Positions 1 through 8,868 are shown, numbered from the stretch's first letter. The stretch is DNA of 48,495 bases from Curtobacterium sp. MCBA15_009 (GCF_001864895.1 NZ_MJGO01000037.1:121729-170223); one strand, 5' to 3'. The notes: a model not told the origin generated them from the letters alone. Translations and numbers: made by a program.

Positions 1-57
1 CGAACGGACTTTGGTTGTGCGAATTACGGTTGCGCTGGGGCCGCGCCGCGCCGCGCC

Positions 58-1431
58 CTACGCGGCGTCGAGCGCCAGCCGCTGCTCGACCACGGCGGCG
101 AGCTCCTCGGCGATGCGCTGGGCGTCCTCCTGCGAGGCGGCCTCGACCATGACCCGCACGACGGGCTCGGTGCCCGACGGCCGGAGCAGCACACGGCCGC
201 TGTCGCCGAGGGCCTCCTCCGCGGCGGCGATGGCGTCCTGCACACCCTGGTCGGCAAGCCCGTGGCGGTCGACCCCGCGCACGTTGAGCAGCACCTGCGG
301 GAACACCGTCATGCACGACGCGAGTTCCTGCAGGGTCTTGCCCGTGCGGGCCATCTCGGCGACCAGGTGCAGCCCGGTCAGGATGCCGTCACCGGTCGTG
401 GCGAACTCGTTGAAGATGACGTGGCCGGACTGCTCGCCACCGAGCGAGAACCCGCCCTCGTTCATCTTCTCGAGCACGTAGCGGTCGCCCACGGCGGTCT
501 GCTCGACCGTGATGCCGTTGTCCGCCATCGCCCGGATGAGCCCGAGGTTCGACATGACCGTCGCGACGAGCGTGTCCGACGCCAGGCGTCCGCGCTCCTT
601 GAGCGACAGCGCGAGGATCGCCATGATCTGGTCGCCGTCGATCGCGTTGCCGGCGGCGTCGACCGCCAGGCAGCGGTCCGCGTCGCCGTCGTGCGCGATG
701 CCGACGTCCGCGCCGTGCTCGAGCACCGCGCGCGCCAGGTTGTCGATGTGGGTCGAGCCGACCCCGTCGTTGATGTTCCAGCCGTCCGGGTCGGCGCCGA
801 TCAGGGTCACGCGGGCCCCGGCGTTGACGAAGACCTCGGGCGAGACGCCCGCCGCCGCGCCGTTCGCGCAGTCGAGCACGACGTGGAGGCCGTCGAGACG
901 GTGCGGCAGCGTGCCGAGCAGGTGGACCACGTAGCGGTCCTCGGCGTCGGCGAAGCGGCTGATCCGTCCGACGTCGGCGCCCGTGGGGGTGGGCGCGGAG
1001 TGGTCGTGCATGGCCGCCTCGATGCGGTCCTCGACCTCGTCCGGCAGTTTCTGCCCGCCGGCGGCGAAGAACTTGATCCCGTTGTCGGGAGCGGGGTTGT
1101 GGGACGCGGAGATCATCACGCCGAAATCGGCGTCGATGTCCGCGACGAGGAACGCCGCTGCGGGGGTGGGGATGACCCCGGCGTCGAGCACGTCGACGCC
1201 GGCGGAGGCGAGCCCGGCCGCGACAGCGGACCCGAGGAACTCGCCGGAGACGCGCGGGTCGCGCGCCAGGACCGCGCGCGGGCGCGGTCGACCGGACGCC
1301 CGACGGGCGTCCGCGTGGTGTCCGTGAGTGAGGACGGCCGCGCTCGCCTGGGCAAGACCCAGTGCGAGCGCGGCCGTCAGCTCGCCGTTGGCGAGACCAC
1401 GAACCCCGTCGGTACCGAACAGACGCGGCAT
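58..1431 (-). CDS. glmM: Phosphoglucosamine mutase
   Basis: This enzyme interconverts glucosamine-6-phosphate and glucosamine-1-phosphate in the cytoplasm, on the route to UDP-GlcNAc and peptidoglycan. The 457-residue protein has the normal family length. It begins [12 protein letters not shown] and carries the phosphoserine loop ISASHNP (S110 is the expected phosphorylated residue), the magnesium loop DGDADR (248-253), the sugar-binding GGEQSGH (331-337) and the C-terminal phosphate-binding RPSGTEP (417-423). It is the last gene of rplM-rpsI-glmM; only 17 bases separate it from the rpsI stop, so co-transcription is likely. The 57 bases beyond its TAG stop to the window edge hold no recognisable feature. 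Confidence 0.97.
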   Translation of the reverse strand: MPRLFGTDGVRGLANGELTAALALGLAQASAAVLTHGHHADARRASGRPRPRAVLARDPRVSGEFLGSAVAAGLASAGVDVLDAGVIPTPAAAFLVADIDADFGVMISASHNPAPDNGIKFFAAGGQKLPDEVEDRIEAAMHDHSAPTPTGADVGRISRFADAEDRYVVHLLGTLPHRLDGLHVVLDCANGAAAGVSPEVFVNAGARVTLIGADPDGWNINDGVGSTHIDNLARAVLEHGADVGIAHDGDADRCLAVDAAGNAIDGDQIMAILALSLKERGRLASDTLVATVMSNLGLIRAMADNGITVEQTAVGDRYVLEKMNEGGFSLGGEQSGHVIFNEFATTGDGILTGLHLVAEMARTGKTLQELASCMTVFPQVLLNVRGVDRHGLADQGVQDAIAAAEEALGDSGRVLLRPSGTEPVVRVMVEAASQEDAQRIAEELAAVVEQRLALDAA

Positions 1432-1448
1432 TGCGATCTCGGTGACGA

Positions 1449-1934
1449 CTAGCGCTTCGAGAACTGCGAAGCCTTGCGGGCCTTCTTCAGACCGGCCTTC
1501 TTGCGCTCGATGACGCGGGCGTCACGGGTGAGGAAGCCGGCCTTCTTGAGGGTCGCGCGGTTGTTCTCGCGGTCGATCTCGTTCAGCGTGCGGGCGATGG
1601 CGAGGCGGAGCGCGCCGGCCTGACCCGAGGGGCCGCCACCGGTGATGCGGGCGACGACGTCGTACGAGCCGAGGAGCTCGAGCACCTTGAACGGGTCGTT
1701 GATGAGCTGCTGGTGCAGCTTGTTCGGGAAGTAGTCCTCGAGCGTGCGGCCGTTCACGACGAACGTGCCGGAGCCCGGAACGAGGCGCACGCGGGCGATG
1801 GCCTCCTTGCGGCGCCCGACGGCACCGCCGGAGACGTTGAGGATCTGACGGGGAGCGGCCTCGGCAGCGGCGGGTGCGCTCTCCGTGGTGAAGCTCTCCG
1901 GGGTCTGGTCGAGGGAGTCAGCGATCTGAGCCAT
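1449..1934 (-). CDS. rpsI: 30S ribosomal protein S9
   Basis: S9 lies in the head of the small subunit, and its basic C-terminus reaches P-site tRNA. The protein has 161 residues, about 30 more than the E. coli protein. The excess is an N-terminal Ala/Glu/Thr-rich extension before the core, which begins near [20 protein letters not shown]. The C-terminus ends in [12 protein letters not shown], with the terminal SKR that contacts tRNA conserved. The ATG start lies 37 bases after the rplM stop, the usual L13-S9 pairing. N-terminal extensions of this kind are common in actinobacterial S9; their role is unknown to me. Confidence 0.97.
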   Translation of the reverse strand: MAQIADSLDQTPESFTTESAPAAAEAAPRQILNVSGGAVGRRKEAIARVRLVPGSGTFVVNGRTLEDYFPNKLHQQLINDPFKVLELLGSYDVVARITGGGPSGQAGALRLAIARTLNEIDRENNRATLKKAGFLTRDARVIERKKAGLKKARKASQFSKR

Positions 1935-1971
1935 GAGTTTTGTCGTGTCCTTGAAGTCGTCGTGGCCGGAA

Positions 1972-2418
1972 CTACTGTGCGACCTGGTCGAAGATGTACG
2001 CCTTGGGCTGCTGCGCGGAGTGCGGGTGCTCCGCGCCGGCGTAGACCTTCAGCTTCTTGAGCTGCTCGCGACCGAGGGTGTTCTTCGGCAGCATGCCGCG
2101 GATCGCCTTCTCGACGGCGCGGGTGGGGTGCTTCTCGAGCATCTCCGGGTAGGAGGTCGCCGTGAGGCCGCCCGGGTAGCCCGAGTGGCGGTAGTAGACC
2201 TTCTTCGCGAGCTTCGAACCGGTCAGGGCGACCTTGTCGGCGTTCACGATGATGACGTAGTCACCCATGTCCATGTGCTGGGCGAAGGTGGCCTTGTGCT
2301 TGCCGCGCAGGAGCGCCGCGGCGTGGGTGGCGAGACGGCCGAGGACGACGTCGGTCGCGTCGATGACGATCCAGTCGTGCTGGACGTCTGCCGGCTTCGG
2401 TGAGAACGTGCGAGTCAC
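1972..2418 (-). CDS. rplM: 50S ribosomal protein L13
   Basis: L13 is an early-assembling large-subunit protein that binds domain II of 23S rRNA. I place the start at the GTG at 2418, giving 148 residues beginning (V/M)[15 protein letters not shown], the usual L13 length; the open frame upstream to 2697 is low-complexity Arg/Gly/Pro sequence unlike L13. Core motifs include [13 protein letters not shown] and the [11 protein letters not shown] loop. No strong Shine-Dalgarno stands immediately before the GTG, so the start rests on family length. It is the first gene of the rplM-rpsI-glmM operon, with a candidate promoter about 140 bases upstream (2558-2586). Confidence 0.95.
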   Translation of the reverse strand: MTRTFSPKPADVQHDWIVIDATDVVLGRLATHAAALLRGKHKATFAQHMDMGDYVIIVNADKVALTGSKLAKKVYYRHSGYPGGLTATSYPEMLEKHPTRAVEKAIRGMLPKNTLGREQLKKLKVYAGAEHPHSAQQPKAYIFDQVAQ

Positions 2419-2557
2419 AGGAGTGCTGCTTTCGTGTCGAGGTGAGGAGTCCGTGAATCCCACTCCGGTCGGGGTTCCCCACGGCAGAAGCCGGCGGAAC
2501 GCCCGGGTGGAGGGCTCATCTGACTGTCCGCGCGCGGGGCGCACAGACCAAGGTGAG

Positions 2558-2586
2558 AGCCTAGCCGACGCGGGTCGCGTTGTCGA
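2558..2586 (-). promoter_or_regulatory. Candidate SigA promoter of rplM-rpsI-glmM
   Basis: On the minus strand the sequence reads TCGACA, 17 bases, TAGGCT: five of six matches to the -35 consensus and a TANNNT -10. It is the best match in the gap upstream of rplM and implies transcription starting near 2551 with a leader of about 130 bases. Confidence 0.6.
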
Positions 2587-2671
2587 ACGGTACCGCCCGT
2601 CGGCCGGGAGGCCCGTGCCGGCCCCGCCCCGCGCCTCCCGTCCGTCCCGCGGTCGCCCCCGACCCACCTGC

Positions 2672-2721
2672 TGAGCAGGAACGGTCGGGTCGCACACGGC
2701 GAACCCGACCGTTCCTGCTCA
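2672..2721 (-). terminator. Perfect 19-bp hairpin after the nuclease gene
   Basis: The arms TGAGCAGGAACGGTCGGGT (2672-2690) and its exact reverse complement (2703-2721) flank a 12-base loop. The hairpin lies 24 bases beyond the stop of the nuclease gene and before the rplM promoter, so it most likely terminates the nuclease transcript. No T-run follows, as is usual in high-GC actinobacteria. Confidence 0.75.
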
Positions 2722-2745
2722 CGAAGCACCCCCGCAGGGCGCGGG

Positions 2746-5700
2746 CTACTCCGCGGCCGTGCGGCGGCGACGGACGATGAGCACTCCGCCCGCGGCGAGG
2801 AGCAGCAACGCCACCACCGCACCCGCACCGAGGCCGTCCGCACCGGTGAACGCGAGCTCCCCGTCACCCGTGACCACCGTGATCGTGGTCCAGCCGATCA
2901 AGCTGCCGTCCGCTGCAGTCACCGCGAGCCGGTGCGCCCCCGACGCAGCATCTGCCGGGATAGTCACCCGCACGGTGCCGTCCGCAGCGACCACGACGGT
3001 ACCGATCAGCGACGGGGTCGAGTACAGCCACACGTGCACCGTCGCACCGGCGTACTCGGTCCCGACCGTCACCGTGATCGTCTCCCCCGCACGAGCCGAC
3101 GCCGGAGCGGACACACCACCACGGTTCGCCTCCGTCAACGACGACTCCGACGGCGCCACCGGCACCACCGGCGGCGTGATCCCGTCCACCGGCGGCACCG
3201 GCGTCGGGTCCACACCCGGACCAGGGGTCGGCGCCGGCGTCGGCTCCGGCGTCGGGTCCGTGCCCGGGCCGGGCGTCGGGTCCGGCGTGGGCTCCGGCGT
3301 CGGCGTCGGGTTGGTGCCCGCGGCGTCGAGGTCGAAGCCGACCAGGATCGGGTCGTGATCGCTCGCGCGGAACACGTCGTCGCGGTACAGGTCCGTCGCG
3401 TTGGAGTTGTGGCGGCTGTACTCCAGGCCGACCGACTCGGTCGAGTTGATGTTCCAGATGTCCACGCCCGTGACGGTCTCGAGCGCTGCCTCCGACGCGA
3501 AGACGTGGTCGAGCGAGCCGCTCAGGCCGGAGAACACGTACGAGTACTCGGTGCTGTCGAGCGCCGGGCCGAGGTCGGTGTAGCCGGCGTCGTCGAGGAC
3601 GACCACCGGGTCCTCCTTGCTGTACGCGTTGAAGTCACCGAGCATGAACACCTTGTCGGTGCCGTACTGCTCCTGCATGTCGCTCGAGAAGGTCACGAGG
3701 GCCTCCGCCTGCCGCACACGGTCGGCGTTCGAGGCACCCTGGCCGTCGCCCTGGTCGGCGTTCTCGCCGGTGCCGGAGCCCTTCGACTTGAAGTGGTTCG
3801 CGATCACCAGGAAGTCGTCGTCCGCGGTGCCGCCGACCGGGCGGAAGGCGTCGGCGACGGGCTGGCGGGCGTTCGTGAACGCATCGTCGAGCAGGATCGT
3901 GGACTCGCCGACGGGTGCGACGCGGTCCTGCTTGTAGATCAGGGCGAGGCGGATGACGTCCTCGCTCGCGGGGACGGTCGCCGGGGACTCCGCGTAGGCC
4001 CACTCGTCCGAGCCGGCAGCCGCGTTGAGCGCCTCGACGAGCGTCGCCACGGCGGCGTCGCGGTCCTGACCGAAGCGGGCGGAGTTCTCGATCTCCTCGA
4101 GCGAGACGACGTCGGCACCGAGGCCGTTGATCGCCTTGACGATCTTCACCTGCTGGCGCAGGAAGTCCTCCTGCTCGGCGGCGCCGCGGGCGTCGCAGCC
4201 GGAGTTCACGGTCACCGGGTCACCGGCGCGGTCGGTGTAGTACGAGCACCCGGTGAGCTGGTCACCGGTGGTCGGGAAGTAGTTGAGCACGTTGAAGCCG
4301 GCGAGCTTCAGGTCGCCGCCGACGTCCTGCGGAGCCGGTTCGCGCACGTTCGAGAACGCAGCGGGCAGGGCGTCCGCCGGCGTCGCACCGGTGATCGGGG
4401 CGGTCGGCTGGAACTTCCACGCGTTGTTCCGGTAGTCGAGCACGACCGGCTTCGAGAACGTCGCGGTGGCACCCACCGTGACCGGCCCCTGCGTGAGCCA
4501 GGACACCGGGATGCCCTGGTTCGCCTTCGTGAGGAAGTTCGTGCTCGTGCCGTCGTCGAGCGTGACCTTGCGCGCCGCGTTCGACGTCGCGGCTGCGGTC
4601 GCCTCGGCGCTGCCCGGACGACCGACCTCGGTCGGCTGGACGAGGCGGCCGGCGCCGGTGGCGAGCACGACCTCGCCGTACTGGTTCGTCGTGTAGTTGT
4701 CGGCCACCGTGTAGGCGCCCTGCGGCGCGACGAGCATGCTCTCGAGCGACTCGCGCTGGGCGTCAGACGCCGGGAACGCGACCGCGGCCGGCTGCGGGGC
4801 GGCCACCGGGTCGGTGAGCTGTTCGAGTGCGGCGGCGTCCGTCACCGTGAGCTCGGTCAGGCCGAGGTACTCCGAGACGGCGCCCGTGACGCGCACGTGG
4901 TCGCCGACGGCCACGAGTCCGGCGGTCGCCGACGAGTACACGAACACGGCGTCCGACGCGGTGTGGGTCGCGAGGTCGATCGCGCCGCCGGTGCCTGGCG
5001 TCTGGATCGTGTAGCCGTTGAAGCCGCCGGTCGCGTAGACCGCGGTGACGACGCCGTCGGTGGTCACGTTCTTCCCCGCGTACGGCGAGGTGTCGGTGGT
5101 GCCCTGCAGCTGCGCGATCGTGACCGCCTCCGCCGGAGCACCGGGGTCGGTCGGCTCGGTCGGGTCCGTGGGCTCCGTCGGACCGGTCGGTGCGGTGGTC
5201 TCGCCGGCGGCGTTCCGCGGGGTCAGCGTGGTCGTCACCGAGAAGTCCGCGCCGTTGTCGTCGGTGTCGGCCGTGCCCTGGCGGACGAGACCGTTCGGTA
5301 CGCCGTTGGCGCCCTCGACCGAGCGGACGGTGCCCTCGAAGGTGTTCGAGGCGCCGTACCCGAGCAGGTCGACGACACCCGGGGTCCCGGCGGTCACCGG
5401 ACCGGCGGGGAGCGACAGTGCCGTGGTCTGTTCGGCGAGGACGAGCGTGCCCGTCGTGCCGGACGGGGTCAGCGACGCGGTGTCGTCCGGCGTCGGCAGG
5501 TCGGCGCCGGCCGGCGTGTTGCCGTTGCCCGCCATCGACACCAGGAAGGTGCCGTTCGCGGGGACGGTGCCCTCGAGCGTGCTCGTCGAGAAGGGTCCGG
5601 TCCCCGTCGCCGAGCGGTACTGCAGCGACCACCCGGCGAGCGACACCGGTGCGTCGGTCGGGTTGCCGATCTCGACGAACTTCTGGTTGTAGAAGGCGCC

Positions 5701-5850
5701 GGTGCTGCCGGCCTTCAGGTAGGCCTCGGCGATCACGAGGTCCGAGCCCTCGGGGTTCGCGGTCGCTGCGGTCACGGACACGAGCGGAGCGGCGACGAGC
5801 GTCGCAGCAGCCGTGGCGCACAGCAGAGTGCGCCCGAGGGAGTTGGGCAT
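2746..5850 (-). CDS. Cell-wall-anchored ExeM/NucH-type extracellular nuclease
   Basis: A 1034-residue secreted protein expected to degrade extracellular DNA at the cell surface. In order: signal peptide (about 1-31, ending ATA|NP); lamin-tail-like domain (about 33-215); Thr/Pro/Glu linker (220-240); OB-fold-like region of the kind found in ExeM and YhcR nucleases (about 242-345); endonuclease/exonuclease/phosphatase domain (about 513-842) with LEEIEN (E586), ANHFKSK (H686), GDFNAY (D739, N741) and SDHDP (H832); a long PTPTPEP-type linker (848-890); a small beta-rich domain; and a C-terminal sorting signal LAFTG (999-1003) followed by a hydrophobic stretch and RRRR. LAXTG is the motif class used by class E sortases; none is encoded in this window. 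The Shine-Dalgarno is weak. Substrate is inferred from the family. Confidence 0.88.
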   Translation of the reverse strand: MPNSLGRTLLCATAAATLVAAPLVSVTAATANPEGSDLVIAEAYLKAGSTGAFYNQKFVEIGNPTDAPVSLAGWSLQYRSATGTGPFSTSTLEGTVPANGTFLVSMAGNGNTPAGADLPTPDDTASLTPSGTTGTLVLAEQTTALSLPAGPVTAGTPGVVDLLGYGASNTFEGTVRSVEGANGVPNGLVRQGTADTDDNGADFSVTTTLTPRNAAGETTAPTGPTEPTDPTEPTDPGAPAEAVTIAQLQGTTDTSPYAGKNVTTDGVVTAVYATGGFNGYTIQTPGTGGAIDLATHTASDAVFVYSSATAGLVAVGDHVRVTGAVSEYLGLTELTVTDAAALEQLTDPVAAPQPAAVAFPASDAQRESLESMLVAPQGAYTVADNYTTNQYGEVVLATGAGRLVQPTEVGRPGSAEATAAATSNAARKVTLDDGTSTNFLTKANQGIPVSWLTQGPVTVGATATFSKPVVLDYRNNAWKFQPTAPITGATPADALPAAFSNVREPAPQDVGGDLKLAGFNVLNYFPTTGDQLTGCSYYTDRAGDPVTVNSGCDARGAAEQEDFLRQQVKIVKAINGLGADVVSLEEIENSARFGQDRDAAVATLVEALNAAAGSDEWAYAESPATVPASEDVIRLALIYKQDRVAPVGESTILLDDAFTNARQPVADAFRPVGGTADDDFLVIANHFKSKGSGTGENADQGDGQGASNADRVRQAEALVTFSSDMQEQYGTDKVFMLGDFNAYSKEDPVVVLDDAGYTDLGPALDSTEYSYVFSGLSGSLDHVFASEAALETVTGVDIWNINSTESVGLEYSRHNSNATDLYRDDVFRASDHDPILVGFDLDAAGTNPTPTPEPTPDPTPGPGTDPTPEPTPAPTPGPGVDPTPVPPVDGITPPVVPVAPSESSLTEANRGGVSAPASARAGETITVTVGTEYAGATVHVWLYSTPSLIGTVVVAADGTVRVTIPADAASGAHRLAVTAADGSLIGWTTITVVTGDGELAFTGADGLGAGAVVALLLLAAGGVLIVRRRRTAAE

Positions 5851-5902
5851 GGCAGCACGCTAGCGACCTGCGGAGGCCTTCAGGTTTCCGACCGGTGAAC
5901 GA

Positions 5903-6763
5903 TCACTCGCGGCGCGCCCGCGTCTGCTCCGCCCGCTCCGCGAGCGCCTCGTCCGCCGGGTACCCCACCTCGACGAGCGTCAGGCCCTTCGCCGGCGCGG
6001 TCTTGAACTCGCTCGTCCGGGTCTCGGCCACGCGGAGTTCCTCGAGTCGCTCCGCCCCGAAGCGCCCCTCGCCGACGGCGATCGTCGCCCCGACCATCGC
6101 GCGGACCATCGAGTGGCAGAAGGCGTCGGCCTGCAGGCGCGCCACGAGCACGCCGTCGGGTTCGCGGTCCCAGCGGAAGTCCTGCAGCGTCCGGATCGTG
6201 GTGGCGCCCTCGCGCGGCTTGCAGAAGGTCGCGAAGTCGTGCAGACCGAGCAGCGTCAGCGCGCCGCGCTCCATCGCCGCCGGGTCGAGCGGCGTCGGGT
6301 GCCAGAGCGTGTGCCCCCGTCGGCGCGGGTCACGCGGGGCGTCGAGGTCCGCGACGCGGTACTCGTACCGTCGCCAGACCGGGGAGAACCGGGCGTCGAA
6401 GCCAGCGGGTGCCACGGACGCACGGGTGACGACGACGTCGCCGTGCGGGCCGGCGATGCCGTTGAGCCGCTTGACCAGTCCGTCGAGCGGTGACCGGAGT
6501 GCGCCCGCCCGCCGCGGTCGCGCCAGGGCACCCCACTGCTCCGGCGAGAGGTCGAGGTGCGCGACCTGCCCGGTCGCGTGCACCCCGGCGTCGGTGCGGC
6601 CGGCGACGGTGAGCGACGGCGGCTCCCCCCACCGCGAGAACACGGTGGCGAGTGCGGACTCGAGCACCCCCTGCACGGTCCGCAGGTCCGGCTGCCGTGC
6701 CCACCCGGCGAACGGCGCCCCGTCGTAGGCGACGTCGAGTCGGAGCCGCACTGTCTCGTCCAC
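5903..6763 (-). CDS. truA: tRNA pseudouridine(38-40) synthase
   Basis: TruA converts uridines 38-40 in the tRNA anticodon arm to pseudouridine. I start it at the GTG at 6763 (VDETVRLRLDVAYDGAPFAG), giving 286 residues, the family norm; the open frame continues upstream to 7018 but there consists of an 11-residue Arg/Pro/Trp repeat that is intergenic tandem repeat read in frame. The catalytic motif is AGRTDAGVHATGQ, with D58 the expected nucleophile. FCHSMVRAMVG and the C-terminal EVGYP are also typical. truA normally follows rplQ; here about 6.5 kb of accessory genes separate them. The nuclease gene starts 52 bases downstream on the same strand. Confidence 0.95.
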   Translation of the reverse strand: MDETVRLRLDVAYDGAPFAGWARQPDLRTVQGVLESALATVFSRWGEPPSLTVAGRTDAGVHATGQVAHLDLSPEQWGALARPRRAGALRSPLDGLVKRLNGIAGPHGDVVVTRASVAPAGFDARFSPVWRRYEYRVADLDAPRDPRRRGHTLWHPTPLDPAAMERGALTLLGLHDFATFCKPREGATTIRTLQDFRWDREPDGVLVARLQADAFCHSMVRAMVGATIAVGEGRFGAERLEELRVAETRTSEFKTAPAKGLTLVEVGYPADEALAERAEQTRARRE

Positions 6764-6782
6764 CCGACCACCGTACCGGCGG

Positions 6783-6881
6783 GGCGACCACGGCCGGACG
6801 CGACCCCGGAGGCGCGGCGACCACGGGCGGACCCGACCCGGGACGCACGGCGCCCACGGCCGGACGCGAGGCCGGTGGCGG
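6783..6881. repeat. Three imperfect 33-bp tandem repeats between truA and drrA
   Basis: Units at 6783-6815, 6816-6848 and 6849-6881 share the pattern GGCGNCCACGGNCGGACNCG at their left ends and diverge at their right ends. The unit length is three times 11 bp. The array lies just upstream of the truA start on one strand and about 150 bases upstream of the exporter start on the other. Confidence 0.8.
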
Positions 6882-6902
6882 AGCGGCACCGGGCCTCCCG
6901 GC

Positions 6903-6933
6903 CGCTGACACCGCAGCACGCCCCGTGTCAGCG
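6903..6933. promoter_or_regulatory. 9-bp inverted repeat upstream of the exporter operon
   Basis: CGCTGACAC (6903-6911) and GTGTCAGCG (6925-6933) are exact inverted copies separated by 13 bases, putting the half-sites two helical turns apart. Such spacing suits a dimeric DNA-binding protein. The right arm overlaps the first of the 11-bp-phased direct repeats (6927-6957), so the two readings may describe one site. Confidence 0.45.
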
Positions 6934-6957
6934 CCACGTCAGTGCCGCGTGAGCGGC
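6927..6957 (+). promoter_or_regulatory. 11-bp-phased direct repeats, candidate SARP operator
   Basis: GTCAGCGCC (6927), GTCAGTGCC (6938) and GTGAGCGGC (6949) start exactly 11 bases apart; a poorer copy GCACGCCCC occurs in phase at 6916. SARP regulators are known to bind direct heptamer repeats with 11-bp periodicity just upstream of the -10 element. CATCGT (6967-6972) lies at roughly the right distance to act as a poor -10. The neighbouring 8869-12084 gene encodes a SARP-type regulator. Binding is inference. Confidence 0.45.
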
Positions 6958-7032
6958 CGGGCGCACCATCGTCCTCGACCACACACCCGGCGGTCCCCCG
7001 CCGGACACGATCCGCCACGAAAGGAACCCGCG

Positions 7033-8031
7033 ATGAGCAGCACCCCGCTCGCGGTCGAGGCCACCGGCCTCGTGAAGACGTTCGGCACGAACCGTGCCGT
7101 GGACGGTGTCGACCTCCGTGTGGAGGCCGGCACGGTCTACGGCGTGCTCGGCCCGAACGGCGCCGGCAAGACCACCACCATCTCGATGCTCGCGACGCTG
7201 CTCCGGCCGGACGCCGGCCAGGCGCGGGTCTTCGGGCACGACGTCGTCCGCGAGGCGCAGACCGTCCGGTCCCTCATCGGCGTGACCGGTCAGTACGCCA
7301 GCGTCGACGAGACGCTCAGCGCGACCGAGAACCTCGTCGTGTTCTCGCGCCTGCTCGGGCTGTCCCGCGCCGAGTCGCGACGCAAGTCGACCGAGCTGCT
7401 CGAGCGCTTCGGCCTGACCGAGGCGGCCTCCCGTCCGCTGAAGGCGTTCTCGGGCGGCATGCGCCGTCGCCTCGACCTGGCGGCGAGCCTCATCGCGCAG
7501 CCGCCGCTCATCTTCCTCGACGAGCCGACGACGGGGCTCGACCCTCGCACCCGGTCGCAGATGTGGGACACGATCCGCGAGCTCGTCGCGACCGGGTCCA
7601 CCGTCCTGCTCACGACGCAGTACCTCGACGAGGCCGACCAGCTCGCCGACCGCATCGCGGTGATCGACCGCGGCCGCGTCGTCGCCGAGGGCACCGGCGA
7701 CGAGCTGAAGGCGTCGATCGGCACGGCCTCGCTGCAGCTCCGGCTCGCCGACGCCGACGCCGACCGGCTCGACACCGCGTCGGCGCTGGTGGCGCGCGTG
7801 CTCGGCTCCCCGGCGGTCGCGAGCCCCGAGGGCTCCCGCCTCACCGCCCCGATGGCCGACCCGGACCGGGTCACCGACCTGCTCGTGGCGTTCCGCGAGG
7901 CCGGCATCTCCCTCGCCGAGATCAGCGTGCAGAAGCCGACGCTCGACGAGGTCTTCCTCACCATCACCGGCCAGCCGGCCGCGACGGACACCGCCGACGA
8001 CCAGCGCGAGCTCGAAGGGAGCAACGCATGA
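7033..8031 (+). CDS. DrrA-like ABC exporter ATP-binding protein
   Basis: Cytoplasmic ATPase subunit of a two-gene exporter of the daunorubicin-resistance (DrrA) family. The 332-residue protein starts at the ATG at 7033, preceded by AAGGA seven bases away; upstream in-frame sequence is not protein-like. Motifs: Walker A GPNGAGKTT (40-48), Q-loop GQYAS (about 86-90), signature FSGGMRRRLD (139-148), Walker B LIFLDEP (159-165), then the DrrA-type C-terminal domain of about 90 residues. The permease start overlaps the stop in ATGA, so translation is coupled. The substrate cannot be told from sequence. A set of phased repeats upstream and the convergent AfsR-like regulator suggest specific control. 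Confidence 0.93.
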   Translation: MSSTPLAVEATGLVKTFGTNRAVDGVDLRVEAGTVYGVLGPNGAGKTTTISMLATLLRPDAGQARVFGHDVVREAQTVRSLIGVTGQYASVDETLSATENLVVFSRLLGLSRAESRRKSTELLERFGLTEAASRPLKAFSGGMRRRLDLAASLIAQPPLIFLDEPTTGLDPRTRSQMWDTIRELVATGSTVLLTTQYLDEADQLADRIAVIDRGRVVAEGTGDELKASIGTASLQLRLADADADRLDTASALVARVLGSPAVASPEGSRLTAPMADPDRVTDLLVAFREAGISLAEISVQKPTLDEVFLTITGQPAATDTADDQRELEGSNA

Positions 8032-8858
8032 CCACCATCACCACCACGGGGACCGCCGGCCCCCGCGTCACCCCGCGTCCCGGTGTCGGCTCGACCGGCC
8101 TCGGCGCCACCGTCCGGCAGTCGCTCACCATGGCGTACCGCGGGCTCGTCAAGGTCCGCCGGACGCCCGAGCAGCTGTTCGACGTGACCCTCATGCCGAT
8201 CGTCTTCACGGTCATGTTCACGTACATTTTCGGCGGCGCGATCGCCGGCGACGTCGCGGCCTACCTGCCGATCATCATCCCGGGCATCCTCGTGCAGACG
8301 AACATCACCTCGTCGATCGTCACCGGCGTGCAGCTCCGCGAGGACATGGACAAGGGCGTCTTCGACCGCTTCAAGTCCCTGCCGATCGCCCGCATCGCCC
8401 CGCTCGCCGGCGCGCTGCTCGCCGACACCGTCCGGTACGCCATCGCCACGACGATCACCTTCACCGTCGGCTTCGTCATGGGCCTGCGTCCGGCCGGCGG
8501 CTTCGGCGCGGTGGTCCTCGCCGGCCTGCTCGTGGTCGTGGTCGCGTGGGCGATCAGCTGGATCTTCGCCTACTTCGGCGTCGTCGCGCGGACCGCGTCG
8601 AGCGTCTCCGGCATCTCGAACCTCGTGCTGTTCCCGCTGACGTTCCTGTCGAACGCCTTCGTCCCCGCCGACACCCTGCCGGACTGGCTGCGCTGGTTCA
8701 CCGAGGTCAACCCGATCTCGCACCTCATCACCGCCGTCCGCGAGCTGGTGAACCACGGCACGGTCGGCGGCGACCTGTGGATCAGCCTGCTCGGCGCCGC
8801 CGCGGTCGTCGCGGTGTTCGCCCCGCTCACCGTCCGGGCGTACATGCGGAAGGCGTGA
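8028..8858 (+). CDS. DrrB-like ABC exporter permease
   Basis: A 276-residue ABC-2 type membrane subunit that pairs with the preceding ATPase. After about 50 cytoplasmic residues there are roughly six hydrophobic segments: the first begins at DVTLMPIVFTVMFTYIF, and later ones include the very hydrophobic AVVLAGLLVVVVAW stretch. The family motif near the last segments, NPISHLITAVRELV, is present. The start codon lies inside the ATPase stop. The gene ends only 10 bases from the stop of the convergent regulator gene; no terminator hairpin fits in that gap, so transcripts from the two strands probably overlap. Confidence 0.92.
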   Translation: MTTITTTGTAGPRVTPRPGVGSTGLGATVRQSLTMAYRGLVKVRRTPEQLFDVTLMPIVFTVMFTYIFGGAIAGDVAAYLPIIIPGILVQTNITSSIVTGVQLREDMDKGVFDRFKSLPIARIAPLAGALLADTVRYAIATTITFTVGFVMGLRPAGGFGAVVLAGLLVVVVAWAISWIFAYFGVVARTASSVSGISNLVLFPLTFLSNAFVPADTLPDWLRWFTEVNPISHLITAVRELVNHGTVGGDLWISLLGAAAVVAVFAPLTVRAYMRKA

Positions 8859-8868
8859 CGCCCGCTCG

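Larger units (their letters stand above)
2419..2745. other. Intergenic region: rplM leader and nuclease terminator
   Basis: The 327 bases between the rplM start and the nuclease stop contain no credible gene; open frames here are Arg/Pro-rich shadows. From right to left the region holds a 19-bp perfect hairpin (2672-2721) that should end the nuclease transcript, then a SigA-like promoter (2558-2586), then an untranslated leader of about 130 bases before rplM. I could not assign that leader to a known ribosomal-protein leader family. Confidence 0.7.

Noticed and set aside
2932..5898. 988-codon open frame on the plus strand, antisense to the nuclease gene
   Set aside because: It is Arg/Gly/Val-rich with no domain, and mirrors the codon pattern of the real gene on the other strand, a common effect of high GC.
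6764..7018. N-terminal extension of TruA to 7018
   Set aside because: The added residues are the in-frame reading of a tandem DNA repeat and are absent from the TruA family.
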